Shown in pieces: positions 52,817 to 63,700 of a stretch of 64,000 nucleotides of DNA. The stretch covers positions 62,001 through 126,000 of the forward strand of contig JAHIRF010000004.1 in the NCBI GenBank assembly GCA_018818785.1, read 5' to 3'. Made by a program: the position numbers and the translations under genes. Below the pieces are notes generated by a model, which worked only from the letters and a program-made list of their open reading frames with translations, did not search any database and was not told where the DNA came from. Origin of the DNA: Thermoplasmatota archaeon (GTDB taxonomy: Archaea; Thermoplasmatota; Thermoplasmata; UBA10834). Position 1 is the stretch's first letter; every line of letters begins with the position of its first letter.

Positions 52817-54774
52817 TACAGCATGCGATTCGGGAAGTCGTCGAAGGCAAAAACTTGAGCACAGGGTTGGCCCAGCAAGTAATGCGCGAGATGATGACCG
52901 GCGCATCCACCTCGAGTCAGATCGCGGCTTTCGTGACCGCGATGCGCATGAAGGGTGAAACTCAGGAAGAACTCCTTGGCTTTGCCAAGGCCATGCGAGA
53001 ACGTGCAACTCCGGTATCCTGTCCTCCGAATGCGGTCGATCTCTGCGGAACAGGTGGGGATGGGTCGAGCACATTCAACATCAGCACAGTCTCTTCATTC
53101 GTCGTTGCTGCCGCTGGAGTTCCGGTTGCCAAGCACGGCAACCGTGCAATCTCAAGCAGGTCCGGCTCGGCGGATCTCCTGACAGCGCTCGGCATCCCAG
53201 CTGACTTCGGTCCTGATCAGGTCGAGAAATGTGTAGAGGCAGTGGGGATTGGTTTCATGTTCGCCCCTAGATTCCACGAAGCGATGAGGAACGTCGCTGC
53301 CACGAGACGTGAGATCGGGTTCAGAACCTTCTTCAACATCCTTGGTCCAATCTCCAATCCCGCCGGCGTAAGGCACCAGCTGATAGGAATCTATGACCCG
53401 GGACTCGCCATGAATGTCGCAGGTGTCCTCAGGGATCTCGGGACTGAAAGGGCCCTCGTGGTCCACGGGGATGGATTGGACGAGATCACAGATACTGGTC
53501 CGACCAGTGTTGTCGAATTGAACGCGAGCAGAATAAGCCAGTATGAGGTTACGCCAGAATCGTTCGGATTCGATGTTCATGATGCTTCCACCCTTGTCGG
53601 TGGGAGTCCCGAAGAGAATGCCAGGATTGCCCTCTCCATATTGAAGGATAAAGACCATGCGAGGTCACCAATCGTCGCGATGAATGCCGGTGCTGCACTC
53701 TACGTATCCGGTCACTCAGCGACCATCGAGGATGGGATAGAGACTGCCCTCAAGATGATCCACGATGGTCACGCGTTTAGGAAACTGATGGAATTCTCAT
53801 CTCTCGCAAATGAACTCGAGAAGGCTCGCCAGATGTCCGAGGACGCATCCAATCTTCGAGGGTTTAGGATACACCCCGAGGTCCTGAGGTCTAGATGTTC
53901 CGATCTCACTGCCGATCTGCTATCGGTGATACGTGGGACTGATCAAGGCGATGATATCCTAGGTACTCTCGATCAGACGCTATTCTCGACCCCAAATGTC
54001 CTCTCTGTCATAGTGGCCAATAGAATATTGAGACTATCCCAAAGTCCAAGCGTCGAAGGGGTCCAACTCAATCATTCGAGGACGAAGATGTCCGAATCGA
54101 TTTGTTCGAAGGATGGGCTATCGTTGATAGCTGAATACAAACCGAGATCACCTTCGACCCCTCCATTGAGAGTCCCTCCGAATCCGATCTCTGCAGCTCG
54201 GATATTGGATGTATCTGGAGCTTCAGGCGTGTCTGTTCTGGTTGAACCGGACTTCTTTGGAGGCGGAGAAGACCTGTTTGCGAGCGTCCGCTCGAACACA
54301 TCTAAGCCGATGCTGTTCAAAGACTTTGTTGTGAAGGAAAGCCAAATCAGAATCGCCAGATCGCTCGGAGCTGATGCAATCCTCCTGATAGCGAAGGCGC
54401 TGACGAGCGAATCGTTGGATACTCTCATCAAAGCATGCGTATCAAACGGTGTCGAGCCTCTGGTCGAGACGCACGATTCTGATGATCTTGCTAAGCTATC
54501 CTCATGTCGGTGCAGAGATGCGGTGGACATGATCGGGGTAAACAGCAGGGACCTACGAACCCTGGATGTTGATCTTGCACAAGTGAATGAGTTGAGAAAG
54601 CAGGCCCCGCCCGGGAAATTGCTGATCGCCGAGAGCGGAGTACGTTCTCCTACGGATCTTCGCTTGCTCCGAGGATTCGACGCAGTTCTAATGGGCTCGA
54701 GCTTGATGGGTGCAGATGACCTACAAGCCCTGCTAAGTGACATGGTATCTGTCGGGCGGGGTGTGGTACGTTGA
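52813..54774 (+). CDS. trpDC: TrpD-TrpC fusion
   Basis: Residues 1-335 are anthranilate phosphoribosyltransferase (VDLCGTGGDGSSTFNIST ~72, KHGNRAISSRSGSADLL ~105, MRNVAATRREIGFRTFFNILGPISNPA in blocks ~160, NAGAALYVSG ~295). Residues ~395-653 are indole-3-glycerol-phosphate synthase with its catalytic set: Glu-Lys in AEYKPRSPS, Lys in LFKDFVV, Glu in LVETHD, Asn in GVNSRDL, Glu-Ser in IAESGV. The usual short N-terminal helix of TrpC is present in the linker. Two steps of tryptophan synthesis are thus on one chain; TrpD-TrpC is an uncommon order. The ATG at 52813 overlaps the trpG stop. Confidence 0.93.
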   Translation: MIQHAIREVVEGKNLSTGLAQQVMREMMTGASTSSQIAAFVTAMRMKGETQEELLGFAKAMRERATPVSCPPNAVDLCGTGGDGSSTFNISTVSSFVVAAAGVPVAKHGNRAISSRSGSADLLTALGIPADFGPDQVEKCVEAVGIGFMFAPRFHEAMRNVAATRREIGFRTFFNILGPISNPAGVRHQLIGIYDPGLAMNVAGVLRDLGTERALVVHGDGLDEITDTGPTSVVELNASRISQYEVTPESFGFDVHDASTLVGGSPEENARIALSILKDKDHARSPIVAMNAGAALYVSGHSATIEDGIETALKMIHDGHAFRKLMEFSSLANELEKARQMSEDASNLRGFRIHPEVLRSRCSDLTADLLSVIRGTDQGDDILGTLDQTLFSTPNVLSVIVANRILRLSQSPSVEGVQLNHSRTKMSESICSKDGLSLIAEYKPRSPSTPPLRVPPNPISAARILDVSGASGVSVLVEPDFFGGGEDLFASVRSNTSKPMLFKDFVVKESQIRIARSLGADAILLIAKALTSESLDTLIKACVSNGVEPLVETHDSDDLAKLSSCRCRDAVDMIGVNSRDLRTLDVDLAQVNELRKQAPPGKLLIAESGVRSPTDLRLLRGFDAVLMGSSLMGADDLQALLSDMVSVGRGVVR

Positions 54775-55358
54775 AGGTCAAGATATGTGGAATCACTAAT
54801 CTGTCCGATGCTGCCATGTGCGAGGAACTCGGAGCGGACATGCTCGGTTTCGTCCATGTTGATGGTCGGGCCAGGAGCGTATCATCAGAGTCGATATCTG
54901 AGATCGGATCATGCCTCGGTCAAGACCTGACCAAGATTCTTGTCTGCTATCCACAGTCCGCGTCACATGCCATCGATCTTGGCAGAAGGAGCGAGGTGGA
55001 TGCCATTCAATCGCACACACTCTCTCCAGAGGATTTGGTCGATATACGCGACGCGGGATTTATGGTGATAAGAGCCGTGAAGACGGATCGTTCCACCGCC
55101 CTCCCGTTCTCCGAAGCGGCCGATGCGCTTCTATTCGAGAATGGGATCCCCGGTTCTGGAAGCGCATACGACTACAGTTCCGTTCCAATGGATTGTCATC
55201 CTCGAACGATCATTGCGGGCGGACTCAAACCATCGAACGTCCACCTGGCCAAAGCCATGAATCCATATGCAGTGGATGTTTCATCTGGAGTCGAGAGGTC
55301 CATCGGTGTGAAGGATAGGGGACTATTATCAGAATTCATCAGGAGATGCAGAGAATGA
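54771..55358 (+). CDS. trpF: phosphoribosylanthranilate isomerase
   Basis: TrpF catalyses the Amadori rearrangement between TrpD and TrpC. The 195-residue TIM-barrel protein has the general base Cys in VKICGIT (residue 6) and the general acid Asp in AVDVSSGVE (~170). It begins with a TTG overlapping the trpDC stop (TTGA). Length is normal. Confidence 0.93.
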   Translation: MKVKICGITNLSDAAMCEELGADMLGFVHVDGRARSVSSESISEIGSCLGQDLTKILVCYPQSASHAIDLGRRSEVDAIQSHTLSPEDLVDIRDAGFMVIRAVKTDRSTALPFSEAADALLFENGIPGSGSAYDYSSVPMDCHPRTIIAGGLKPSNVHLAKAMNPYAVDVSSGVERSIGVKDRGLLSEFIRRCRE

Positions 55359-56533
55359 ACAAGAATGGTTACTTCGGAGATTTCGGCGGGTTCTTCGTTC
55401 CAGAGATACTTGTTAGTGCATTGAAGGAGCTTGATAGGGAGTATCGATCGTTGTCAACTGATATGGAATTCGCTGATGAACTGAGTCATCTTCTTGAGAC
55501 ATATGCGGGCAGACCGACCCCATTGTTCTCCGCAAAGAACCTGTCAAAAGAATGTGGAGGCGCGAAGATCTATCTCAAACGCGAGGACCTGTTGCACACT
55601 GGCTCTCACAAGATCAACAATGCGCTTGGCCAGGCTTTGCTGGCAAAACGGATCGGAAAGACACGTATAATCGCGGAGACGGGCGCCGGTCAACACGGAG
55701 TAGCAACCGCCACTGCATGTGCGCTTCTTGGCCTCAGATGCGAGATATTCATGGGTGAGGTGGATGTCGAGAGGCAGAAATCCAATTGTTATCGGATGAA
55801 TCTGTTGGGTGCGAAGTTGAACGTGGTCAAGGGCGGCTCGCGTACCCTCAAGGACGCCATCAACGAAGCTATGCGAGACTATGCCGCAACAAGTGATGAT
55901 ACACATTATCTCATCGGAAGCGTGGTCGGACCTCATCCATATCCAACCATGGTCCGAGATTTCCAATCGGTCATTGGTCGAGAGGCCAGGTCCCAGATAT
56001 TGTCCCTTGAGGGCAGACTGCCTGATGCACTTGTTGCCTGCGTGGGCGGAGGCAGTAATTCAATCGGACTCTTCCATCCTTTTGTGGCCGATGCTTCTGT
56101 CCGCATGTTCGGGGTGGAGGCAGGTGGGAAAGGGATCAACTCAGGAATGCATTCAGCGAGCGTTGTCAAGGGAACTGATGGTGTTTTGCATGGGGCCATG
56201 ACTCTGGTCCTTCAGGACGAAGATGGGCAGATAAATGAAACACACTCTGTAGCCGCTGGACTCGATTATCCTGCGGTCGGTCCTGAGCACGCATTCTTCA
56301 GCAGATCGAAACGAGTCGAATATAGGGCGATAAGCGATGACGAAGCGGTATCTGCATTCCATCATCTGTCGGAATCGGAAGGGATCGTTCCCGCACTAGA
56401 GAGCGCGCATGCGATCTCATTCGCATCCAAGTTGGCCAATGATATGAGTCGAGAGCAATCGATTATCGTATGCCTCTCCGGACGCGGTGATAAGGATGTC
56501 AATCAGATAGCTGCAATGGAGGGGAAATTGTGA
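55355..56533 (+). CDS. trpB: tryptophan synthase beta subunit
   Basis: TrpB condenses indole and serine using PLP. The 392-residue protein has the PLP lysine in [14 protein letters not shown] (~80), [14 protein letters not shown] (~105), the phosphate loop VGGGSNSIG (~228) and the C-terminal LSGRGDKDV. It is the TrpB1 type that works with TrpA (short N-terminal [13 protein letters not shown]). The ATG at 55355 overlaps the trpF stop. Confidence 0.96.
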   Translation: MNKNGYFGDFGGFFVPEILVSALKELDREYRSLSTDMEFADELSHLLETYAGRPTPLFSAKNLSKECGGAKIYLKREDLLHTGSHKINNALGQALLAKRIGKTRIIAETGAGQHGVATATACALLGLRCEIFMGEVDVERQKSNCYRMNLLGAKLNVVKGGSRTLKDAINEAMRDYAATSDDTHYLIGSVVGPHPYPTMVRDFQSVIGREARSQILSLEGRLPDALVACVGGGSNSIGLFHPFVADASVRMFGVEAGGKGINSGMHSASVVKGTDGVLHGAMTLVLQDEDGQINETHSVAAGLDYPAVGPEHAFFSRSKRVEYRAISDDEAVSAFHHLSESEGIVPALESAHAISFASKLANDMSREQSIIVCLSGRGDKDVNQIAAMEGKL

Positions 56534-57339
56534 GCAGGCTTGCCGAGACGTTCGCAGAACTCGAGCGTCGGGGATCGTGTGCTTACATCCCATACATATG
56601 TGCTGGCGACCCCGACTTGAACTTCACCGCTGAATTGGTGAGGACTCTCGATAAGAACGGAGCCGACATCTTTGAGATCGGTCTTCCCTTCTCCGATCCC
56701 ATCGCCGATGGTCCGGTCATTCAGGCTGCGATGAAGCGATCATTGGCAGCTGGATTCCGAACAGAGAAGGTCTTTGAGCTAATATCTGACATGAGGAAGT
56801 CCTCCGTGTCAAAGCCATTCGTTGTGATGAGCTATTTCAATCCGATTTTCAAATACGGCGTGAAGCGATTCTGCGAAGACCTATCATCTTCTGGCGGTGA
56901 CGCATTATTGGTGGTGGATTTGCCACCTGAAGAATCCCAGTATCTCCGGAACCATTGTCGAAACACTGGCCTTGACATAATCAGATTGGTTACCCCTACT
57001 ACGGAAGAGTCCCGTCTGGACTATCTTCTATCCGATGCGTCCGGATATGTCTATGCCGTATCAGTTGCTGGAACGACCGGTCAGAGGGACAATGTCCACA
57101 ACAATGTCCCATCACTGATACAGAAGACAAGGGGCAAGACTAGTCTGCCGATCGCCATTGGTTTCGGGATATCCCGCCCTGAGCATGTACGGTCGGCAGT
57201 ATCGATGGGATCGTCAGGAGTCATCGAGGGATCTCAACTCATCTCGATGTATTCTGCGAATTTGGATGACAGAGCTCATGCACTCAGGAATATTGCTGAG
57301 CATGCTGAATCCATGAAATCCTCCACGGGAACGAAGTAG
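56530..57339 (+). CDS. trpA: tryptophan synthase alpha subunit
   Basis: TrpA releases indole from indole-3-glycerol phosphate. The 269-residue TIM-barrel protein has the catalytic glutamate in [15 protein letters not shown] (~50) together with the catalytic aspartate, [19 protein letters not shown] (~177) and the phosphate site GFGISRPEH (~215). It starts with a GTG overlapping the trpB stop and ends the operon. Confidence 0.95.
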   Translation: MSRLAETFAELERRGSCAYIPYICAGDPDLNFTAELVRTLDKNGADIFEIGLPFSDPIADGPVIQAAMKRSLAAGFRTEKVFELISDMRKSSVSKPFVVMSYFNPIFKYGVKRFCEDLSSSGGDALLVVDLPPEESQYLRNHCRNTGLDIIRLVTPTTEESRLDYLLSDASGYVYAVSVAGTTGQRDNVHNNVPSLIQKTRGKTSLPIAIGFGISRPEHVRSAVSMGSSGVIEGSQLISMYSANLDDRAHALRNIAEHAESMKSSTGTK

Positions 57340-57551
57340 TCGTGAGAGATGCTGTCAAAGGTTGGTCCCGAATTGCTTTCGAATCATCAGACCCATTGCT
57401 TTTTCAATATTCTCGGATAGCGGGCCGCCTATCCCTCACCCGCATCCCAATCCCCGATTTGTCGGTTGACCTGACTTTAAATATGGGGTGGGTTGAGAGA
57501 ATCGCAAGCATAATGTAACAATTCACCCGCTACTGGATAGGGGAGAGGATC

Positions 57552-58580
57552 ATGAATTTCGGGAAACACGCAACGGCTGGGGTACTTGTGATATTCATGC
57601 TGTCATCGACCATGATGCTGTCGATACCGGCATCTGGTGGAAATGCTACATACGAGTACTATGTTGCCGGAGAATCGGACGATGTGGTGACACCGACCTC
57701 AGGAGGCTTGTTATTGGCCGGTGGGAGCAACGACATCGCCGCGGCAATGAAGTGGATGATCGACAAATCTGGTGGCGGTGATTTCGTCGTTATTCGCTGT
57801 GCTGGAACCGATGCTTACAATCCCTGGATCTATAAGCAGCTCGGTGGAGTTGATTCATGCGAGACCATAATCTTCCTGTCATCTGAAGCGTGCAACGATG
57901 CCTTCGTTCTTGAGAAGATACGGAACGCCGAGGCGCTATTCATTGCAGGTGGCGACCAATGGGATTATGTCCGCATGTGGAAGGGAACACCGGTCGAGGA
58001 CGCGATACATTATGTCGCTAACAAGCCAGCCCCTGTTGGCGGCACGAGCGCAGGCCTTGCCATATTGGGTGAGTTCGCGTTCACCGCTGAGAACGATACA
58101 ATCGACTCTGATGATGCTCTCAAGAATCCGTATAACCGTCGCGTTGCCATCGGCGACGACTTCCTGAGCTTGCCGAATATGGACAGCAAGATCACCGATA
58201 GTCATTTCGTTGCAAGGGATCGGATGGGGAGGCTCGTGACATTCTTGGCTCGCATCGTACAAGATGGATTGGCTGACGGGGCCATGGGTATCGGCATTGA
58301 TGAGAAGACGGCTCTTGGTGTCGAATTGAACGGGGATGTGACACTGTTCGATTTATGCACATGCGAGGGTGGAGTGGCATACTTCCTGAACACACCAGGT
58401 CCACCGGAAGTCTGCGAACCCAAGACCACGTTGGCCTATCACGGCATCTCCGTGTATCGTATGACGGGAACGGCAACATTCAACCTAGCGACTTGGGATG
58501 GAATCGGAGGAACTGCCTATACCCTATCCGTAGAGGATGGTGTACTTACTTCGACTCAGCCTGATGGAAGCATCTACTGA
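57552..58580 (+). CDS. secreted peptidase S51/cyanophycinase-like protein
   Basis: After a signal peptide (residues ~8-28) the 342-residue protein has a class I amidotransferase-like fold of the peptidase S51 group: LLLAGGSND (~52), FIAGGDQWDYVRMW (~130), the nucleophilic serine in PVGGTSAGLAILGE (~165) and the histidine region SHFVARDRMGRL (~215). Cyanophycinases and related exopeptidases share this layout, but the substrate here is unknown, and no cyanophycin synthetase is nearby. A TATA-like TTTAAATATG is at about 57476-57485. Secretion is inferred from the signal. Confidence 0.82.
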   Translation: MNFGKHATAGVLVIFMLSSTMMLSIPASGGNATYEYYVAGESDDVVTPTSGGLLLAGGSNDIAAAMKWMIDKSGGGDFVVIRCAGTDAYNPWIYKQLGGVDSCETIIFLSSEACNDAFVLEKIRNAEALFIAGGDQWDYVRMWKGTPVEDAIHYVANKPAPVGGTSAGLAILGEFAFTAENDTIDSDDALKNPYNRRVAIGDDFLSLPNMDSKITDSHFVARDRMGRLVTFLARIVQDGLADGAMGIGIDEKTALGVELNGDVTLFDLCTCEGGVAYFLNTPGPPEVCEPKTTLAYHGISVYRMTGTATFNLATWDGIGGTAYTLSVEDGVLTSTQPDGSIY

Positions 58581-58681
58581 ACGAAGATGGTCAGAATATC
58601 GCGAATCGCACAAGTCCTTAATCATGATTGCAGCCGAGACTGACCCGCGTCAATATGATCATCTTGGAAAACGCAAGGATG

Positions 58682-58753
58682 TGGACCGGGCGAGATTTGA
58701 ACTCGCGACCTCTCGCATGCCAAGCGAGCGATCTGCCGCTGATCTACCGGCCC
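58682..58753 (-). tRNA. tRNA-Ala(GGC)
   Basis: The 72-base intronless gene folds as acceptor GGGCCGG/CCGGTCC, D-arm GATC...GATC, anticodon stem CTCGC/GCGAG with loop TTGGCAT (anticodon GGC), T-arm GCGAG-TTCAAAT-CTCGC and discriminator A. It has the G3-U70 pair that marks tRNA-Ala. CCA is not encoded. A TATA-like ATATACATC lies about 15-22 bases upstream on the minus strand. It overlaps nothing and lies 58 bases after the purF stop. Confidence 0.95.
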
Positions 58754-58811
58754 ATTTGAGTGGCGATGTATATGGTAGGTGTAGTTAAATGTTGCCGAGA
58801 GCCAACCTCGG

Positions 58812-60233
58812 TCAGGTGAAAGAATCCAGCTTCCTCTGGTACCTGACCTTCTCTCCAGGAACCGGGATGGGATACTCCTCCGTGAGGCACCCGAGGCACA
58901 GGTCACTCGCGTTATGCCCGATGGCTCCTACAAGTCCTTCCACGGATAGGTATCCGAGGCTGTCTGCTGTCAGCATCTTGCCTATTTCCTCGACCGTTCG
59001 TCCCGTGGCCGCGAACTGGTCCCTGGTCTTCATGTCGATTCCGAAGTAACACGGAGCGATGATCGGGGGCGATCCTACCCTTACATGGACTTCCTTCGCC
59101 CCTGCATTCCTCACCAGTTGCACGATCTTCCTCATCGTCGTGCCCCTGACTATCGAATCGTCAACCAACACCACTCGTTTGTCCTTGAGAACGCTCTTTA
59201 TGGGGTTCAATTTGAGCATGACACCAGTCGTTCGATCCGCCTGGTCCGGCATGATGAATGTGCGTTCCACATACCTGTTCTTCATCAACCCTTCTGAATA
59301 CCTCATACCAGAAGCTTCGGCATAGCCCATCGCGTGCGATCTTCCAGAATCAGGGATCGGGACTACCACATCGGCGTCAACAGGCTGCTCCTTCGCCAGC
59401 TGCTCTCCTATCCTGCGTCTTGCCTCATACACGAGCGTTCCATCCATGAACGAATCCGCCCGGGCGATGTACACCCACTCGAACATGCAATGGGCCTGTC
59501 CTTTGGACAACCCTGTCTTGATGGATTTTATCTCGCCTGGCAGCAATTCGACGATCTCTCCTGGCTCGACGTCCCTTATCAGCTCTCCTCCAAGGGTGTC
59601 GAACACGACGCTCTCAGAGGCCGCTGCATAGCCTGTCTTCGTCCTGCCGACGCAGAGCGGTCGTATGCCATATGGGTCACGCACTGCGAACACACGGTTA
59701 TCGATCATTATTGCCAGGGAATATGCTCCCTGTATGGTAGACATCAGGTTCCTTATCGACCTGATTGGGTCGCCAGTGTTCGCTATGTCGTTGGCGAGCA
59801 ATCTGATGACGATCTCAGAATCCGAAGACGTGATGAACGCCCATCCTTTCTTCTTAAGGTCGTTCATAATCTTGTCTGCGTTTACTATCTCTCCATTGTG
59901 CGCCAGAGCAATGTCGCCATAGTTGGTCGAGACGACTATTGGCTGGGCATTCTCGATTGTCGACGAACCTACCGTTGAATACCTCACATGTCCTATGCCG
60001 AGGTCTCCTTTCAGATTCTGGATGTCATCAGCCTTCAATGCCTGATGTGCCAGACCCATTCCTTTGATTGATTTTATGCCGTTGTTGTAGACGGAGATCC
60101 CTGCGGACTCCTGACCCCTATGCTGGAGTATCCTGAGTGCATAGAAAATATCAATTGAAACACTGGAAACCGACGCTATGGCGAAAACACCGCACTCCTC
60201 ACGCGGGTGGTGCTCGGGCTCCGTTAACCTCAA
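58812..60233 (-). CDS. purF: amidophosphoribosyltransferase
   Basis: PurF catalyses the first step of purine synthesis. The protein has a 13-residue propeptide before the catalytic Cys (EECGVFAI), an Ntn glutaminase domain (LQHRGQESAGIS, GIGHVRYSTVG, AHNGEIVN) and a phosphoribosyltransferase domain with the PRPP site VVLVDDSIVRGTT (~353). Cysteines in HCMFE, PCYFG and LCLGCL suggest a Bacillus-type 4Fe-4S cluster. The start is a TTG at 60233, 30 bases after the rpl37e stop; the exact start is not well supported by a spaced Shine-Dalgarno site. Confidence 0.95.
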   Translation of the reverse strand: MRLTEPEHHPREECGVFAIASVSSVSIDIFYALRILQHRGQESAGISVYNNGIKSIKGMGLAHQALKADDIQNLKGDLGIGHVRYSTVGSSTIENAQPIVVSTNYGDIALAHNGEIVNADKIMNDLKKKGWAFITSSDSEIVIRLLANDIANTGDPIRSIRNLMSTIQGAYSLAIMIDNRVFAVRDPYGIRPLCVGRTKTGYAAASESVVFDTLGGELIRDVEPGEIVELLPGEIKSIKTGLSKGQAHCMFEWVYIARADSFMDGTLVYEARRRIGEQLAKEQPVDADVVVPIPDSGRSHAMGYAEASGMRYSEGLMKNRYVERTFIMPDQADRTTGVMLKLNPIKSVLKDKRVVLVDDSIVRGTTMRKIVQLVRNAGAKEVHVRVGSPPIIAPCYFGIDMKTRDQFAATGRTVEEIGKMLTADSLGYLSVEGLVGAIGHNASDLCLGCLTEEYPIPVPGEKVRYQRKLDSFT

Positions 60234-60263
60234 CCCCCCAAATCATAGGAATGAGTTTATCAT

Positions 60264-60431
60264 TCAATGCTGCTTGGCCCAGTTGTAATGCCTTATCTTT
60301 GCCGAAGCTCCGAAACCACAGGACGCACAGGTCTTGTGCCTGGCATGGTACGCTCTTCTGCCGCACCTTCTGCATACTATGTGCGTCTTCTTTGAGCTTC
60401 TCTTACCCATCGATGGAGTACCCTTTGTCAT
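60264..60431 (-). CDS. rpl37e: ribosomal protein L37e
   Basis: The 55-residue protein starts [17 protein letters not shown] and has a zinc ribbon formed by C20-x2-C23 and C35-x2-C38 (CRRCG ... CASCGFG), followed by the basic end RHYNWAKQH. Size and motifs match L37e. It lies 11 bases after the Sm-like gene and just before purF, the order seen in many Euryarchaeota. Confidence 0.95.
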   Translation of the reverse strand: MTKGTPSMGKRSSKKTHIVCRRCGRRAYHARHKTCASCGFGASAKIRHYNWAKQH

Positions 60432-60442
60432 CTGATCCTACC

Positions 60443-60655
60443 TCATGGGGATATGTAAATCACATTATCGCCGCGGACGATGATCGAGTCGACCTTACGG
60501 GTGACCTGACTGTCACGGATCTCCTCTGCGTTTTTCAGCACCAGGTTCATGTGAGGGTCGTATCCGTCGAGGATACCGCGGTATCCTCTCTTCCCCTTCA
60601 GCTCTACGATAACCTGCTGATTAATCGCTTTGTTCAGAACCGCCAGGGGTTTCAT
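60443..60655 (-). CDS. Sm-like (LSm) RNA-binding protein
   Basis: The 70-residue protein is a complete Sm fold: Sm1 motif ([26 protein letters not shown], in blocks, with the conserved DxxMN) and Sm2 ([11 protein letters not shown]). Archaeal Sm proteins form heptameric rings that bind U-rich RNA. The ATG at 60655 follows GGTGAT by 8 bases. It heads the lsm-rpl37e-purF operon. Confidence 0.95.
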   Translation of the reverse strand: MKPLAVLNKAINQQVIVELKGKRGYRGILDGYDPHMNLVLKNAEEIRDSQVTRKVDSIIVRGDNVIYISP

Positions 60656-60745
60656 CAAATTAAATCACCTGAATCCCGATAATCTGGTGCCATACTTAAA
60701 GCTTTCCGAGCTGCCAACACTGCAATCCACGACTCCTGGCACACG

Positions 60746-63700
60746 TCAAATCGTTTTAGATTGCCTCTTCGGGGGACCTGCCGGACGTCGTTTGACCTGC
60801 CTCCTCCTACGCTCTTCCTCAACTCTCTTCTGCTCCATGACCGCCTTCCGTCTGATCAGTAGGAATATGATTATCCCAGCCGCTGCCGCAGCTCCTGCGA
60901 TGGCTATTATAACGTATACGTTGAGCCAAGATGGGGCCTTCTCAACGATTATGACGATGTTCTCGCTAGTCGTCACTGTAGGGTCGATCAGGGATCCGAT
61001 ATCGATATAGAGTTCGTATACTCCAAGCGAGGCGTTACTCGTGATAGGGATGATGAGCATGATCGTAATCGAACCCCTCGGGTTCAAAGAGATCTGCGGG
61101 AGCTGATCGGATTCGAGGTTGTACTCCAGGTCATCGATCACCGCAACCGAGGTGTTGAATACGTCTAGATAGACATAGAGGTCTACAACATCCACTATGT
61201 TGCCTGTGTTCTCGATCGTAAGGTTGACGAATACTGTGTTTCCCTTGCGCGCGTGTATCTCCGCACGGTCGACGCTAGCGTGCAGGTCATAGTATGGTAG
61301 TACATTGACACCCATTTCCTGGGTGTCATATGCCTGAGGGTCGGCTTCCGAGACTGCACTGACATTGAATTCATAGAATCCCGAAAGGATGTCTATGCCG
61401 GGAACCATGGTCAATCGGAGGCTGCCGTTCTCTCCTGGCCCCAAGAACAGGTACGACGTGTTCAGGTACATCCAGAACGAGGAAGTTTCTGATAGACCGA
61501 TGCTGAATGTATCATTCGAGTTCCCAAGATTCTGCACCTGAAGCACATATACAATCTCCCTACTTTCTGGCACAGATAGGTTCGTGTATGCCTGCTGAGT
61601 TATTCGCAGGTCGACCTCTCTGTGATGCCCTTGGAGGCACAAGAGATTCGCTTCAGCCGTGTTCTCCGATAGATTGGTGGATTCGATACTGAATGTGATC
61701 ATATTTGTTGTTCCGGGCGGATCGTATCTCGCAGGGCTGACGGTCAGGGACATCTCCACTCTTTCCTCTGGCTGAAGATCTACTGACTCCTGGGAGAGTT
61801 CGAGGGTCCATCCCCTCTCATCCGTGGCTGATATCTCAAAACTGTCGTTCGAGTTCGCGGTATTCCACACAGTGAACGTGTAGGTGACTGGGATCGTAGG
61901 TTCCACATTCCCTCCTGCTGGGGATATGATCGACAGGGCCCCCGTCTTGGTCACGTCTATCATGAGTGACATGTTTGCGCTTACGGAACTCCTCTCAGTG
62001 CAGTTTACATCTATGTAGAATCGTCTCGGGCCTGGTAGAGTATCCTGTGGGACTGCTACGATTACCTGCGCGATTGTGCTGGTCGTAGTCGGAATTGTGT
62101 AATGATCTGCAGGACTGCCACCGAGATCGATCTTCCAACCGTCTTCGAGCGTCGAATTGGATAGAACGAAGCTGAATGTCGAGGACCCCTCGTTCATGAT
62201 AGTCAGGTTGAAGGCGACATCCTCTCCCGGATTCGCCTGTCTGCTCGTCGCATCGGATACCACGCTGACCCCAAGCGTCCTGACTGTGATGGTTGAAGTC
62301 ATATCGTTGTTATCGTCATCTATCTCTCTGACCTGCTGATACGGGTCGACCGCGATCCCGACACTCGTGTCCCCTTCCTGCGCCACGTAGCTGAAAGAGA
62401 CAGGGGTCGCTGACCCACTTGGCAGCGACGCCAGGGTCGTCTCCTGCACGATAACCGAATCTACCTTCAATGCTACGACCAGATCCGTGATAGTGTCACC
62501 TTCGAGATTCCGGACGGTAGCGTTGATCCAAATCGTCGAATCTACCAATGGTTGGACCGTGGAGACCCGCAAATCCGGAGCAAGGATGCATGGGTCAGGC
62601 CGATGAGTCCTCTGGAAGAAGAGTTCCTGATTCGGGGAGTCACCTCTGAACAACACAAAGGTGTTGTTGTCTCTGGCGCACATGACGATGGGTATAGTGG
62701 CATTTCCCACCAGATCCGTCGTGAGTGGCTGATCGTAAACCTCGATGGCCCCGATGTATGACATTGCTGAGTAATGGACGGTCCACGATCCTGTCGCGTT
62801 GTCCTGCCATACGACATCGACCGCATCGGAATCGCTCAGTGATATCCTCGGATATCTTGATTGATAGTCATCCTTTGGAGAGATGTTCCTATCGTCGACT
62901 AGTGTGTTTCCATCCGGATCCAACAATGTGTAGAATATGTCGAAGCTTGCATATCTGTCATCGTCGAAGACGACATGGACATTTCCATCAGTGTCGACTG
63001 CTATGTCCGGCCTTGATATTGGCGATGCGAAGGTGATTCTTGTTTCGTTCGTGACAGTGGTTCCGTCTTGGAGAGCCTTCCTATAGAAGACACCGTGATT
63101 GATCACGAGTCCGCTGCTCGAGTCTCTGAAATCATACCAAACGATGTGAATCATTCCATCGGGGCCAATATCGAGCTTCGGATGCTCTGATATGCCGACG
63201 TCGCCAGTAATCCTAGTGTCCGTGGTGAGCGATGTGCCCGTGGCTCTCAACCTCTTGTAGTATATCTCGAGGTTGCCGTCACCGATGTCGTTCCTCGCAT
63301 CTGTCCATACCATAGCTAGGTTCCCATCTGGACAGACGATCATATCTGGTTCAGTCGAGTTTGCCGGATTCGAGTCAGAGACTCTCAGCCCGTTCTCGAG
63401 GAACGTGATGTTGCTCGCGTAATACCACAGCTTCGCAAAATACAGTTCAGAGGTGTCATTGGTCACGCTCTCCCAGACGATATATACATGTCCGTAAGAA
63501 TCGACCGCGATGGTCGGGTGTATCGACCGAGCCGAATCGTTAGATATCTTGGCATCGTTGGTCAGTTTGTTCCCTTCGGCATCCAACTTGACATAGTATA
63601 TGTCGCCGTTGCCAGATCTATAGTCCTCCCATACGATGTGGATATCCCCGCTGGTATCCACGGCGGCTGAGATATTCGTCGTCACGTCCGGATTGAATGT

